DNA of 64,000 nt from assembly GCF_022965805.1 (NCBI RefSeq), contig NC_133105.1, positions 31,686,447 through 31,750,446 on the forward strand. Reading direction: 5' to 3'. Position numbers and translations under genes: made by a program. Each line of letters starts with the position of its first letter. Position 1 is the stretch's first letter. Positions 33,901 to 47,022 of this stretch are shown in pieces. The notes below the pieces were generated by a model. That model was not told the DNA's origin. It worked only from the letters and a program-made list of their open reading frames with translations, and made no database searches. The DNA comes from Primulina eburnea. Taxonomy: Eukaryota > Streptophyta > Magnoliopsida > Lamiales > Gesneriaceae.

Positions 33901-36900
33901 AACATTGGGGATTTGTTCTTTAGAGAAGTCGTTAGGTTGGATGGCATGCCTTGGACTATTGTTTCTGGTCGGGATGTTAAATTCTTGAGTTACTTTTGAA
34001 AGACTTTATGGGCTAAACTTGGCACAAAATTGTTGTTTTCTACTACTTGTCATCCTCAAACGGATGGACAAACTAAAGTTGTCAATAGAACTTTGGGAAT
34101 ACTTTTGCGTGCTATTCTTAAAAAGAACTTGGATTGACATTTCTATGGACTTTATTTTGGGGTTTCCTATGACTTATAAGGGAAGGGATTCTATTTTTGT
34201 TGTTGTGGATAGATTCTCTGAGATGGCACATTTTATAGCTTGTCATAAAACCGATGATGCTTCAAACATTGCGGATTTGTTCTTTAGAGAAGTCATTAGG
34301 TTGCATGGCATGCCTAGGAATATTGATTCTGGTCGCGATGTTAAATTCTTGAGTTACTTTTGGAAGACTTTATGGGCTAAATTGGCACAAAATTGTTGTT
34401 TTATACTACTTGTCATCCTCAAACGGATGGACAAACTGAAGTAGTCAATAGAACTTTGGGAACACTTTTGCGTGCTATTCTTAAAAAGAACTTGGATTGA
34501 CATTGCGGATTTGTTCTTTAGAGAAGTCGTTAGGTTGCATGGCATGCCTAGGACTATTGTTTCTGGTCGCGATGTTAAATTTTGAGTTACTTTTGCCCGA
34601 CTTTGTGGCTAAACTTGGCACAAAATTGTTGTTTTCTACTACTTGTCATCCTCAAACAGATGGACAAACTGAAGTTGTCAATAGAACTTTGGGAACACTT
34701 TTGCGTGCTATTCTTAAAAAGAACTTGGATTGACATTTCTATGGACTTTATTTTAAGGTTGCCTAGGACTAAGAAGGGGAGGGATTCTATTTTTGTTGTT
34801 ATGGATAGATTCTCTAAGATGGCACATTTTATAGCTTGTCATAAAACCGATGATGCTTCAAACATTGCGGATTTGTTCTTTAGAGAAGTCGTTAGGTTGC
34901 ATGGCATGCCTAGGACTAATGTTTCTGGTCGCGATGTTAAATTCTTGAGTTACTTTTGGAAGACTTTATGGGCTAAACTTGGCACAAAATTGTTGTTTTC
35001 TACTACTTGTCATCCTCAAACGGATGGACAAACTGAAGTTGTCAATAGAACTTTGGGAACACTTTTGCGTGCTATTCTTAAAAAGAACTTAGATTGACAT
35101 TTCTATGGACTTTATTTTGGGGTTGCCTAGGACTAAGAAGGGGAGGGATTCTATTTTTGTTGTTGTGGATATATTCTCTAAGATGGCACATTTTATAGCT
35201 TGTCATAAAACCGATGATGCTTCAAACATTGCGGATTTGTTCTTTAGAGAAGTCGTTAGGTTGCATGGCATGCCTAGGACTATTGTTTCTGGTCGCGATG
35301 TTAAATTCTTGAGTTACTTTTGGAAAACTTTATGGGCTAAACTTGGCACAAAATTGTTGTTTTCTACTACTTGTCATCCTCAAACTAATGGAAAAACTGA
35401 AGTAGTCAATAGAACTTTGGGAACACTTTTGCGTGCTATTCTTAAAAAGAACATGGATTGACATTGCGGATTTGTTCTTTAGAGAAGTCGTTAGGTTGCA
35501 TGGCATGCCTAGGACTATTGTTTCTGGTCGCGATGTTAAATTCTTGAGTTACTTTTGCCCGACTTTGTGGCTAAACTGGGCACAAAATTGTTGTTTTCTA
35601 CTACTTGTCATCCTCAAACAGATGGACAAACTGAAGTTTTCAATAGAACTTTGGGAACACTTTTGCGTGCTATTCTCAAAAAGAACTTGGATTGACATTT
35701 CTATGGACTTTATTTTAAGGTTGCCTAGGACTAAGAAGGGGAGGGATTCTATTTTTGTTGTTATGGATAGATTCTCTAAGATGGCACATTTTATAGCTTG
35801 TCATAAAACCGATGATGCTTCAAACATTGCGGATTTGTTCTTTAGAGAAGTCGTTAGGTTGTATGGCATGCCTAGGACTATTGTTTCTGGTCGCGATGTT
35901 AAATTCTTGAGTTACTTTTGGAAGACTTTATGGGCTAAACTTGGCACAAAATTGTTGTTTTCTACTACTTGTCATCCTCAAACGGATGGACAAACTGAAG
36001 TAGTCAATAGAACTTTGGGAACACTTTTGCGTGCTATTCTTAAAAAGAACTTGGATTGACATTTCTATGGACTTTATTTTGGGTTGCCTAGGACTAAGAA
36101 GGGGAAGGATTTTCTTTTTGTTGTTGTGGATAGATTCTCTAAGATGACACATTTTATAGCTTGTCATAAAACCGATGATGCTTCAAACATTGGGGATTTG
36201 TTCTTTAGAGAAGTCGTTAGGTTGGATGGCATGCCTTGGACTATTGTTTCTGGTCGGGATGTTAAATTCTTGAGTTACTTTTGAAAGACTTTATGGGCTA
36301 AACTTGGCACAAAATTGTTGTTTTCTACTACTTGTCATCCTCAAACGGATGGACAAACTAAAGTTGTCAATAGAACTTTGGGAATACTTTTGCGTGCTAT
36401 TCTTAAAAAGAACTTGGATTGACATTTCTATGGACTTTATTTTGGGGTTTCCTATGACTTATAAGGGAAGGGATTCTATTTTTGTTGTTGTGGATAGATT
36501 CTCTGAGATGGCACATTTTATAGCTTGTCATAAAACCGATGATGCTTCAAACATTGCGGATTTGTTCTTTAGAGAAGTCATTAGGTTGCATGGCATGCCT
36601 AGGAATATTGATTCTGGTCGCGATGTTAAATTCTTGAGTTACTTTTGGAAGACTTTATGGGCTAAATTTGGCACAAAATTGTTGTTTTATACTACTTGTC
36701 ATCCTCAAACGGATGGACAAACTGAAGTAGTCAATAGAACTTTGGGAACACTTTTGCGTGCTATTCTTAAAAAGAACTTGGATTGACATTGCGGATTTGT
36801 TCTTTAGAGAAGTCGTTAGGTTGCATGGCATGCCTAGGACTATTGTTTCTGGTCGCGATTTTAAATTTTTGAGTTACTTTTGCCCGACTTTGTGGCTAAA

Positions 36901-39900
36901 CTTGGCACAAAATTGTTGTTTTCTACTACTTGTCATCCTCAAACAGATGGACAAACTGAAGTTGTCAATAGAACTTTGGGAACACTTTTGCGTGCTATTC
37001 TTAAAAAGAACTTGGATTGACATTTCTATGGACTTTATTTTAAGGTTGCCTAGGACTAAGAAGGGGAGGGATTCTATTTTTGTTGTTATGGATAGATTCT
37101 CTAAGATGGCACATTTTATAGCTTGTCATAAAACCGATGATGCTTCAAACATTGCGGATTTGTTCTTTAGAGAAGTCGTTAGGTTGCATGGCATGCCTAG
37201 GACTAATGTTTCTGGTCGCGATGTTAAATTCTTGAGTTACTTTTGGAAGACTTTATGGGCTAAACTTGGCACAAAATTGTTGTTTTCTACTACTTGTCAT
37301 CCTCAAACGGATGGACAAACTGAAGTTGTCAATAGAACTTTGGGAACACTTTTGCGTGCTATTCTTAAAAAGAACTTAGATTGACATTTCTATGGACTTT
37401 ATTTTGGGGTTGCCTAGGACTAAGAAGGGGAGGGATTCTATTATTGTTGTTGTGGATATATTCTCTAAGATGGCACATTTTATAGCTTGTCATAAAACCG
37501 ATGATGCTTCAAACATTGCGGATTTGTTCTTTAGAGAAGTCGTTAGGTTGCATGGCATGCCTAGGACTATTGTTTCTGGTCGCGATGTTAAATTCTTGAG
37601 TTACTTTTGGAAAACTTTATGGGCTAAACTTGGCACAAAATTGTTGTTTTCTACTACTTGTCATCCTCAAACTAATGGAAAAACTGAAGTAGTCAATAGA
37701 ACTTTGGGAACACTTTTGCGTGCTATTCTTAAAAAGAACATGGATTGACATTGCGGATTTGTTCTTTAGAGAAGTCGTTAGGTTGCATGGCATGCCTAGG
37801 ACTATTGTTTCTGGTCGCGATGTTAAATTCTTGAGTTACTTTTGCCCGACTTTGTGGCTAAACTGGGCACAAAATTGTTGTTTTCTACTACTTGTCATCC
37901 TCAAACAGATGGACAAACTGAAGTTTTCAATAGAACTTTGGGAACACTTTTGCGTGCTATTCTCAAAAAGAACTTGGATTGACATTTCTATGGACTTTAT
38001 TTTAAGGTTGCCTAGGACTAAGAAGGGGAGGGATTCTATTTTTGTTGTTATGGATAGATTCTCTAAGATGGCACATTTTATAGCTTGTCATAAAACCGAT
38101 GATGCTTCAAACATTGCGGATTTGTTCTTTAGAGAAGTCGTTAGGTTGCATGGCATGCCTAGGACTATTGTTTCTGGTCGCGATGTTAAATTCTTGAGTT
38201 ACTTTTGGAAGACTTTATGGGCTAAACTTGGCACAAAATTGTTGTTTTCTACTACTTGTCATCCTCAAACGGATGGACAAACTGAAGTAGTCAATAGAAC
38301 TTTGGGAACACTTTTGCGTGCTATTCTTAAAAAGAACTTGGATTGACATTTCTATGGACTTTATTTTGGGTTGCCTAGGACTAAGAAGGGGAAGGATTTT
38401 CTTTTTGTTGTTGTGGATAGATTCTCTAAGATGACACATTTTATAGCTTGTCATAAAACCGATGATGCTTCAAACATTGGGGATTTGTTCTTTAGAGAAG
38501 TCGTTAGGTTGGATGGCATGCCTTGGACTAATGTTTCTGGTCGGGATGTTAAATTCTTGAGTTACTTTTGGAAGACTTTATGGGCTAAACTTGGCACAAA
38601 ATTGTTGTTTTCTACTACTTGTCATCCTCAAACGGATGGACAAACTGAAGTTGTCAATAGAACTTTGGGAACACTTTTGCGTGCTATTCTTAAAAAGAAC
38701 TTGGATTGACATTTTTAGGACTTTATTTTGGGGTTTCCTATGACTAATAAGGGAAGGGATTCTATTTTTGTTGTTGTGGATAGATTCTCTGAGATGGCAC
38801 ATTTTATAGCTTGTCATAAAACCGATGATGCTTCAAACATTGCGGATTTGTTCTTTAGAGAAGTCATTAGGTTGCATGGCATGCCTAGGACTACTGATTC
38901 TGGTCGCGATGTTAAATTCTTGAGTTACTTTTGGAAGACTTTATGGGCTAAACTTGGCACAAAATTGTTGTTTTCTACTACTTGTCATCCTCAAACGGAT
39001 GGACAAACTGAAGTAGTCAATAGAACTTTGGGAACACTTTTGCGTGCTATTCTTAAAAAGAACTTGGATTGACATTGCGGATTTGTTCTTTAGAGAAGTC
39101 GTTAGGTCGCATGGCATGCCTAGGACTATTGTTTCTGGTCGCGATGTTAAATTCTTGAGTTACTTTTGCCCGACTTTGTGGCTAAACTTGGCACAAAATT
39201 GTTGTTTTCTACTACTTGTCATCCTCAAACAGATGGACAAACTGAAGTTGTCAATAGAACTTTGGGAACACTTTTGCGTGCTATTCTTAAAAAGAACTTG
39301 GATTGACATTTCTATGGACTTTATTTTAAGGTTGCCTAGGACTAAGAAGGGGAGGGATTCTATTTTTGTTGTTATGGATAGATTCTCTAAGATGGCACAT
39401 TTTATAGCTTGTCATAAAACCGATGATGTTTCAAACATTGCGGATTTGTTCTTTAGAGAAGTCGTTAGGTTGCATGGCATGCCTAGGACTATTGTTTCTG
39501 GTCGCGATGTTAAATTCTTGAGCTACTTTTGGAAGACTTTATGGGGTAAACTTGGCACAAAATTGTTGTTTTCTACTACTTGTCATCCTCAAACGGATGG
39601 ACAAACTGAAGTTGTCAATAGAACTTTGGGAACACTTTTGCGTGCTATTCTTAAAAAGAACTTGGATTGACATTTCTATGGACTTTATTTTGGGGTTGCC
39701 TAGGACTAAGAAGGGGAGGGATTCTATTTTTGTTGTTGTGGATATATTCTATAAGATGGCACATTTTATAGCTTGTCATAAAACCGATGATGCTTCAAAC
39801 ATTGCGGATTTGTTCTTTAGAGAAGTCGTTAGGTTGCATGGCATGCTTAGGACTATTGTTTCTGGTCGCGATGTTAAATTCTTGAGTTACTTTTGGAAGA

Positions 39901-40034
39901 CTTTATGGGCTAAACTTGGCACAAAATTGTTGTTTTCTACTACTTGTCATCCTCAAACGGATGAACAAACTGAAGTTGTCAATAGAACTTTGGGAACACT
40001 TTTGCGTGCTATTCTTAAAAAGAACTTGGATTGA
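30915..40034 (+). repeat. Higher-order repeat, ~2.29-kb period (7 monomers: A A B A A B A)
   Basis: Diagnostic variants recur with a period near 2,286 bp. The KGKDFLF-type A monomer is at 30915, 33799, 36084 and 38371. The GFPMT-type A monomer follows each. The DIFSK/DIFYK-type A monomer is at 32820, 35105, 37392 and 39678. The GGTTGGATGGCATGCC variant is at about 33936, 36221 and 38508. Each copy contains two B and five A monomers. The first copy (30915-33798) has one extra B-A dimer (2,884 bp). The last (38371-40034) is partial. Copies two and three look almost identical, implying recent unequal exchange or block conversion. Confidence 0.8.
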
Positions 40035-40411
40035 CATTTCTATGGACTTTATTTTGGGGTTGCCTAGGACTAAGAAGGGGAGGGATTCTATTTTTGTTGT
40101 TGTGGATATATTCTCAAAGATGGCACATTTTATAGTTTGTCATAAAACCGATGATGCTTCAAACATTGCGGATTTGTTCTTTAGAAAAGTCGTTTGGTTG
40201 CATTGTATGCCTAGGACTATTGATTCTGGTCGTGATGTTAAATTTTTGAGTTACTTTTTGAAGACTTTATGGGCTAAACTTGACACAAAATTGTTGTTTT
40301 TTTGTAGTAGCCCGAATCCTATTTATTTAAATAAACATGATTAAGTATCTTTAATTAAGTAAATCATGTGTAATTTGGCTTTAGAGTTCGTGTGAGTAAG
40401 CCGAGGTGTAG

Positions 40412-40476
40412 CCAGAAAGGGAAGAGCAGCCCGGGAAGGGAAGAATCAGCCCGGGAAGGGAAGATCAGCCCGGGAA
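40412..40476 (+). repeat. CAGCCCGGGAAGGGAAGAT ~19-bp repeats, U3 block of gypsy-1 5' LTR
   Basis: About three units with the palindromic core CCCGGG lie upstream of the TATA box at 40634. The 3' LTR has about six units in the same place (55071-55197). Confidence 0.85.
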
Positions 40477-40633
40477 TAGTATTTGGTTGACACGCCTGCC
40501 GGACAGGTGTCAAGTGCATGGTAATTGTTGGACACGCTCATGCATGTAAGGTGAGGTGTCCTTGTGCATGCTGCCTAGCGACAGATGTCCGGATGCATGG
40601 GATTTGGTTGACACGTTCATGCAGACTGAGGTC

Positions 40634-40641
40634 TATAAATA
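40634..40641 (+). promoter_or_regulatory. TATA box of gypsy-1 5' LTR
   Basis: TATAAATA in the context GAGGTCTATAAATAGGCC, a strong match to plant TATA boxes. The same word is at 55348-55355 in the 3' LTR. It marks the U3/R boundary. Confidence 0.75.
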
Positions 40642-40705
40642 GGCCATGGGATTTCTCATTGTGGAGGGGGTACTGTGTGTTTAAATGCAAGTTTTAGCTC
40701 TCTAG

Positions 40706-40868
40706 AGCAGCCCTAGAAAGGGAAGAGCAGCCCGGGAAGGGAAGATCAGCCCGGGAAGGGAAGAGCAGCCAGGAAGGGAAGATCAGCCCGGGAAGGGAAG
40801 AGCAACCAGAAAGGGAAGAGCAGCCCGGGAAGGGAAGATCAGCCCGGGAAGGGAAGAGCAGCCCGGGA
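40706..40868 (+). repeat. CAGCCCGGGAAGGGAAGA repeats, downstream block of gypsy-1 5' LTR
   Basis: About eight ~18-19-bp units, some degenerate, lie downstream of the TATA box and so probably in R/U5 and in the transcript. The counterpart in the 3' LTR is 55420-55580. Confidence 0.85.
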
Positions 40869-41787
40869 CAGAGCAGCCGGGCATAGCCGACGGTCCGAGA
40901 AGGTCAGTCAGGGAGCTCAATATTGTCAGGGCTGACGACGGACTAGATCCGATTGATAGGATTTCCTGTGGACTAGGATTGCTTTACTAGAGGTACGAAA
41001 GTACTATCCGAGATATCCTGGTCGAGTATACATTCTTATATGTGTTGCATGATTATTTGCTGCATTGATATATGTCATATGATGCATGCTATTATGTCAC
41101 GCTTATTGCTGCATGTTACATTTCATCTTGAGCCGTATCTCTTTCGAGATAGCCTTTATTGTTGAGCTGTATCTCTTTCGAGATAAGCTATATCTTGTGG
41201 GGCCGCTCAGCCCTGTCTTGTGGACGCATGGACACCGAGAGTACACAGTGGCCGACGGGTCCGGAGGGCTTCGGTGATCCGGGACATTTTAGGTCCACGT
41301 CTGATCTTGTAGTGGATGCAGTGACCCAGAGGAGTACCACGCGGCACTATCCACTTGGTGCCTCTAGACTGAGCATATTGAGATCTTTTGTGACTCCCGT
41401 TTCTTGACTACCCTGGTATCATATCATAGCATGTGCATTTCATATAGGCTTGTATACTCATGCTTTTGTACTGGGCGTTCTTATCGCTCACGTCCTCGGT
41501 TTTGTTTATCTTGGACACCCCATTCCCACGGGGCAGGCCTCAGGTTGGATGGCTCAGGAGGAGGATGATGAGGACGTTGAGTAGCCGGTTGGTTTAGTTC
41601 TTCAGTACTGTTTGTTTCGATATGGTTGTACCGCATATTTTTATTCTGAGTTATTCTGGACTTCATTTGGGTTGTATATCTATCGTTTGTTGACCATTTC
41701 CGCAATTATCTATGATTGTTATTAATTTAGTTAATTGCATGCTTAACTCTTGATTAGTAGGTGATTCTGAACGGGTCACTACATTTA

Positions 41788-41800
41788 TGGTATCAGAGCA
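41788..41800 (+). promoter_or_regulatory. tRNA-iMet primer binding site of gypsy-1
   Basis: TGGTATCAGAGCA lies four bases after the 5' LTR end and is complementary to the 3' end of initiator tRNA-Met. Confidence 0.9.
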
Positions 41801-42048
41801 TGCATATGATTTTGGGATATAGATTCTGTTTTGGGATTTTCGTTGACCATTTTACCATTTTCCCCATTCTATCTTGTAGCGATGGCTGACCACCTTGGTG
41901 ATGAGAGTAGTCAGGGGAGTGTAGGTCGTTGGGGTGACCAGGGCGATCGTAGGCGTCATCGTGAACATCGTCATCGTCGTGATGGCCCTAGGCGTTTTGA
42001 GATGCACCGTTTCATTCAGATGGGGCCTAAGCCTTTAGTCGGTGGCGA

Positions 42049-43853
42049 TGTGGGGACCCGGGCTCTAACTCTATTCGTTTGGGATTTAATTGGATCTTTG
42101 TTCGAAAATGTGGGTCAAAATTTTGCTTTTAACTTTAATTCAAATGTATTAATTAAAGCATAACATATCTCGATAGAAATTAAACAACGTAATGTACATA
42201 CAAGTCTGTTCGTACAAACATTCACTAGTGTTCAAATGACAAATACAAACATAAGTAGTACAAGTTTCATAAGGAACCACTAGTAATCTGCAATGCCCGA
42301 GATCTCCACGCTATCATCATCTCTCATCTAGCTCGTGACCCCGATCTTGCCCACCTGTTGCCATGCACACATACAGACACGACAACAGCCGGATAACTCC
42401 GGTGAGAACATATCCCAGTATAAAACATGGATGCATGCAATGTAATAAATCATGTACAAATGCATAACATAAATCAAGTAACATGAATATAAATCTAAAC
42501 ATGTAGTAGAATACAAATCTGTATTCAACATTCAAATCTTGACTCGACTCTTTTCTAATCTAGGGATCCCGGTTTGAATAAGACGGTCTGTTACCTACCC
42601 AACCACTCGGGGCAACGGTACGTCTTATTCCTAGACTTCGGTCAACTCTGTATCGAGGGTCTACACATATAGCAAATCTGCTCCTATGCGTCGATACACC
42701 GAAACGTCTAGTTTTGGCAAGTCTGCCAATCTCTCCTATCTCAGGACTCGAATATAAATCAATAAACAGGACATTACATAATCAAATGTAATAACAATCT
42801 AGTATGTGATTTGGGGAAACTCGTATCAAATCTGAATCGAGTTGTGCAATCCGTGACCACATGAATTATACCTTTCTTGTCGCACTATCTGTGTCGTAGT
42901 CGAAGTCTTGAGTTCACAATAACCACTACCAATCTGAAATGGCATAACCAATGTGTACTCTATCAATATACATCTCAAGCAACTCAATATCCAAAACTGA
43001 AATCGGTTTCAATACAATTTGACGGCGTAACGGCGTGATTTCTTAATACCGATAACTCAACAATATCATACTCAATTACCAACAACTCGTACTATCATCA
43101 AAACATTAACATATATTCTGAAATCTGTATATCTTTGGTCTACCATATGCTGAAAATTCAAGAACATCTATACGGTATCCGATATTCCATCCGATTGCAT
43201 TTCTATAATACTCAATATACTAAAAACACATATTTCTAAAAAAATCATAACTTCTCCAACATATAAATTTCGAAACATGCTGGAACATAACAAAACTTAC
43301 ATCCATAGCTAGCTCTTGTTGCAAGGATCACAAATCTTACCTCGGAACACAAATCGGATGGCTAAATCGCGCACAATCACAACTTTAAGATCAAAAGGAA
43401 TGAAAACTCTCCCTTGCAAGCTCTCGGTTCTGAGGTTTCTGAATAAGGATGATGAGTCATGTTACAAACATATATATATCATGCCAAGTGTCAAGACAAG
43501 AAACAAAGGTGGCACTTCGCATGCAGCACCGCGGGTGCGGTGACTCAAGAGCGCGGGTGCGCTGTGCTCACGGCAAATTCATTTTAAAGTGTAACACTTA
43601 GACCGCGGGTGCGGTCCTTGCATGACCGCGGGTGCGGTCTCACACCGCGGGTGCGGTCGTGCTAACACCGCGGGTGCGGTGTCTGTTCGCACAATTCACT
43701 AATTTCTTCTCAATGTACCGCGGGTGCTGTATCTCTAACACCGCGGGTGCGGTGTGGCTTCGGCCCAAACCTCACAATTTCAATTTAAATGTCAAGCATT
43801 CTCCAACTTGTGAATCTCACATCCATAACAGCTGATAATTCTCGAGCCTTACA
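42049..43853 (-). mobile_element. Gypsy-2 3' LTR (1,805 bp)
   Basis: Plus-strand ends are TGTGGGGACCCGG and CTCGAGCCTTACA. In the element's own orientation it starts TGTAAGGCTC and ends CCCCACA. A TATA-like word lies near 43471-43483 on the minus strand, downstream of the palindrome cluster. Short ORFs inside it appear in both LTRs only because the LTRs are copies. Confidence 0.92.
43528..43753 (-). repeat. ACCGCGGGTGCGGT stem-loop palindromes, gypsy-2 3' LTR U3
   Basis: About seven copies of ACCGCGGGTGCGGT (5-bp arms, 4-bp centre) or close variants lie in 225 bp, irregularly spaced in AT-rich DNA. In the element's orientation they lie in U3 upstream of the TATA-like word. The counterpart in the other LTR is 50219-50444. 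Confidence 0.9.
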
Positions 43854-43866
43854 TTTCTCCCCCTCT
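43854..43866 (-). promoter_or_regulatory. Polypurine tract of gypsy-2
   Basis: The minus strand reads AGAGGGGGAGAAA directly before the 3' LTR, about 90 nt after the pol stop codon. Confidence 0.85.
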
Positions 43867-43955
43867 TAGACGAGAGTTTGTCCTCGAACTCATGAGCAAA
43901 TAATAATGCATGTATATACAAAACTGTACAGTCACAACGGGAAGAAAGACTCACA

Positions 43956-45184
43956 TCATAAAAATAACTCGGGATGTCTCTGTCTCATCTCAGACTCTGT
44001 CTCCCAAGTTGCTTCCTCGATGCCATGACGACTCCATTGAATCTTCACTAACGGAATAGTCTTCGTCCTGAGCTTCTTTTCTTTCCGATCAAGAATCTGT
44101 ATCGGTCTCTCAACATAGCTCAGAGTATGATCTAACTCGGCTTCGTCAGGGTGAATGACATGAGAATCATCCGGCATATATTTGAGCAACATCGATACAT
44201 GAAAAACATCATGTATACCGGACAATGAAGGAGGAAGAGCAAGTCTGTAAGCTCGATCGCCAATCTTCTCAAGGATTTCATACGGACCAACGTATCTAGG
44301 AGACAACTTTCCTCGCTTGCCAAATCTGACAACGCCTCTGAAAGGTGAAATCTTCAGAAATACTCTGTCTCCCTGTTCGAATACTAACGGTCTGCGTCTA
44401 ATATTAGCGTACTTCGCTTGCCTATCCTGTGCCGTCTTCATTCGCTTCTGAATGATCTTCACTTTCTCTGTCATCTCACGAATCATATCAGGCCCCAACA
44501 CTGGTACCTCAGAAATATCATCCCAGTACAACGGAGATCTGCACTTCTTTCCGTATAAAGCTTCGAACGGTGCCATCTCTATGCTCGTCTGATAGCTGTT
44601 GTTGTATGAAAACTCACACAACGGCAATGAGTCTTGCCAACTAGTACCAAAATCTAGTACTACAGCTCTCAGCATGTCCTCTAAAGTCTGGATAGTCCGC
44701 TCTGACTGTCCGTCTGTCTGAGGATGATAAGCAGTGCTCAGGTGTAAAGTCGTACCCAAAGCCTGCTGCAAGCTGTGCCAAAAGTGAGAAGTGAATCGTG
44801 GATCACGATCTGATACGATCGACTTCGGCACACCGTGCAATCTGACGACCTCTCTGACATACAACTCGGCCATTTGATCGTGTCGATATGTCATTCTGTA
44901 CGGAATAAAACACGCTGATTTGGTCAGTCTGTCAATGATGACCCAAATCGAATCACAGCCACGGGATGATCGAGGTAACTTCGTCACGAAATCCATGGAA
45001 ATGTGGTCCCATTTCCATTCAGGAACAGATAAACTCTGAAGTAAACCTCCGGGCTTCTTTCTTTCTGCCTTCACCTGCTGGCAATTCAGGCATTTAGACA
45101 CAAATTCTGCAATGTTTGTCTTCATCTGCTTCCACCAGAATTGTGTCTTCAAGTCGTTATACATCTTCCTGCCACCAGGATGAA
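43956..45184 (-). pseudogene. pol: Gypsy-2 integrase and chromodomain-like C-terminus (3' part of pol)
   Basis: An open frame of about 402 codons covers most of integrase. The zinc-finger cysteines CLNCQQVKAE are followed by the catalytic core with D (MDFVTKL), D (SDRDPRF) and E (GQSERTIQ), all present. A GPY/F motif (YVGPYEILE) and a chromodomain-like end (EEATWETESEM) follow. It is separated from the upstream RT frame by a 1-bp insertion near 45190, within the HHCC finger. Its triad is intact, in sharp contrast to the SGRD of the surrounding array. The motifs differ enough (SIWVIIDRLTKS versus [12 protein letters not shown]) that it is not the array's source. Confidence 0.85.
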
Positions 45185-47022
45185 TGCTGAACCTGACTAC
45201 AGTGTGCCTCCGACATGATCTGTCGTCTCAAATCTGAAACATCGGGCACCACTAGGCGGTTATTCACATACAGAATAGAATCTCTAACCTGATACTCTGA
45301 TATATGACCAGCTCTGACCATATCAATCGATCTCTGCACGCTTGGATCAGTTCTCTGCGCATCTTTGATCCTCAAAATCAGATCTGGCTCAATCTGAATT
45401 GCAGCAGGTCGCAGCGGTCTACTATCTGTATCAAATGTCAATCCAGACAAGCAACAATCTTCTACTAAATTTGATACACCTACTGTCGACAAGGAAAGAG
45501 CACATACCTTTCGACTCAAGGCGTCTGCTGCTGCATTTGATTTTCCTGGATGGTACTTGATCTCGCAATCAAAATCTTTCAGCAGATCAAGCCATCGTCG
45601 CTGCCTCATGTTCAACTCTGACTGAGAAAAGAGATACTTCAGACTCTTATGATCGGAATAGATCTCAAATTTCTCGTCATACAGATAATGACGCCAGATC
45701 TTAAGTGCAAACACAATCGCCGCCAATTCAAGATCATGAATCGGGTAACGAGTCTCGTGCGGCTTCAGCTGTCTAGAGGCGTATGCTATCACGTGCCCTC
45801 GCTGCATAAGAACACATCCTAACCCTCTGTGAGATGCGTCACAGTATACAACGAACTCACCTGTACCTACAGGAATCGTCAAGACAGGCGCACTAGTCAG
45901 CCTCTTCTTCAGCTCTACAAAACTGCTCTCACACTCTTCTGACCATACAAATGGCATATTCTTCTGTGTCAACTGGGTGATAGGCTTCGCTATACTGGAG
46001 AAATCTCGGATAAAACGTCGATAATACCCGGCTAGACCCATGAAACTGCGTATCTCAGGCACAGAAGTCGGTCTCGGCCAACTGATAACAGCCTCAACTT
46101 TACTCGGATCTACCGCAATACCCTCTCCAGATATAATATGCCCCAAGAAGACAACCTGTCGCAACCAGAATTCACACTTGGACAGTTTGGCATACAACCG
46201 CTCATTCCTCAAAGTCTTCAATACAATCCTCAGGTGATCTGCATGCTCAGTCAAACTCTTCGAATACACCAAAATGTCGTCAATAAACACAATCACAAAT
46301 TCATCTAAATATCTCTGAAAAATACGGTTCATCAAACTCATGAAAACCGCTGGTGCATTCGTCAAACCGAAAGGCATAACAATAAACTCGTAATGCCCAT
46401 ACCGGGTTCTGAATGCAGTCTTCGGAATATCAACGTCTCTAACTCGGAGCTGATGATACCCTGATCTCAAATCAATCTTCGAATATACCGAAGATCCCTG
46501 TAACTGGTCAAATAAATCGTCGATGCGCGGCAACGGATATTTGTTCTTCACTGTTGCCTTGTTCAGCTGCCTATAATCAATACACAATCGCATCGAACCA
46601 TCTTTCTTTCTAACGAAAAGCACCGGAGCACCCCAAGGAGATACACTAGGTCGGATATATCCCTTGGACAGAAGATCCTCCAACTGTGCTTTCAACTTTT
46701 TCAGCTCTATCGGTGCCATCCTATATGGAGCTCTCGAGATAGGAACAGAACCGGGCATAAGATCTATGCTGAAATCAACCTCTCGAACCGGAGGCAACCC
46801 TGGAATCTCATCAGGAAAAACATCTGCAAACTCGCAAACCACTGGCAAATCTGCCAATGCTGGGCTCGACTTCAGCAGATCTACTGAATATATGAAAAAG
46901 CCCTCTGCTCCTCTCTGAAGCAATCTACTCATAGTCAGAGCAGATACTAAGGGAATCCGAGATTTGGAAACCTTGCCGTAAAATTTCCACTCGTCTGTCA
47001 TTTCAGGGTCTGAATCTGACAA
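45157..47022 (-). pseudogene. pol: Gypsy-2 reverse transcriptase and RNase H (5' part of pol)
   Basis: A 621-codon open frame. RT begins near [17 protein letters not shown] (about residue 61) and includes [10 protein letters not shown] and the FIDDIL active site. A connection region leads to RNase H ([10 protein letters not shown], then [11 protein letters not shown]). The frame ends in the integrase HHCC region because of the frameshift near 45190. Upstream it is out of frame with the protease because of an extra base near 47004. RT and RNase H themselves are undamaged. Confidence 0.88.

Larger units (their letters stand above)
23919..40302 (+). repeat. Integrase-core satellite array, segment 2
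   Basis: This continues the A/B array: by my count about 35 A and 16 B monomers. B monomers start near 23922, 24887, 25849, 26810, 28135, 28733, 29694, 30291, 31615, 32213, 33175, 34500, 35460, 36785, 37747 and 39071. B followed by A makes a 598-bp dimer. The dimer contains a recurring 208-codon open frame, which crosses the B frameshift and ends at the A monomer's TGA. Essentially every A and B carries SGRD where functional integrases have SDRD. The array stops at 40302, where gypsy-1 is inserted in a run of T. Confidence 0.9.
40303..41783 (+). mobile_element. Gypsy-1 5' LTR (1,481 bp)
   Basis: The ends are TGTAGTAGCCCG and GGGTCACTACA (TGTAGT/ACTACA inverted termini). It matches the 3' LTR at 54962-56498 with about eight scattered differences outside two tandem-repeat blocks. 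The 56-bp length difference comes from fewer ~19-bp units in its first block. Confidence 0.9.

Noticed and set aside
44132..44332. Extra ORFs overlapping gypsy-2 pol and gag in other frames (also 46040, 46664, 47129, 47389, 48192)
   Set aside because: Shadows of the real gag-pol frame on the minus strand.
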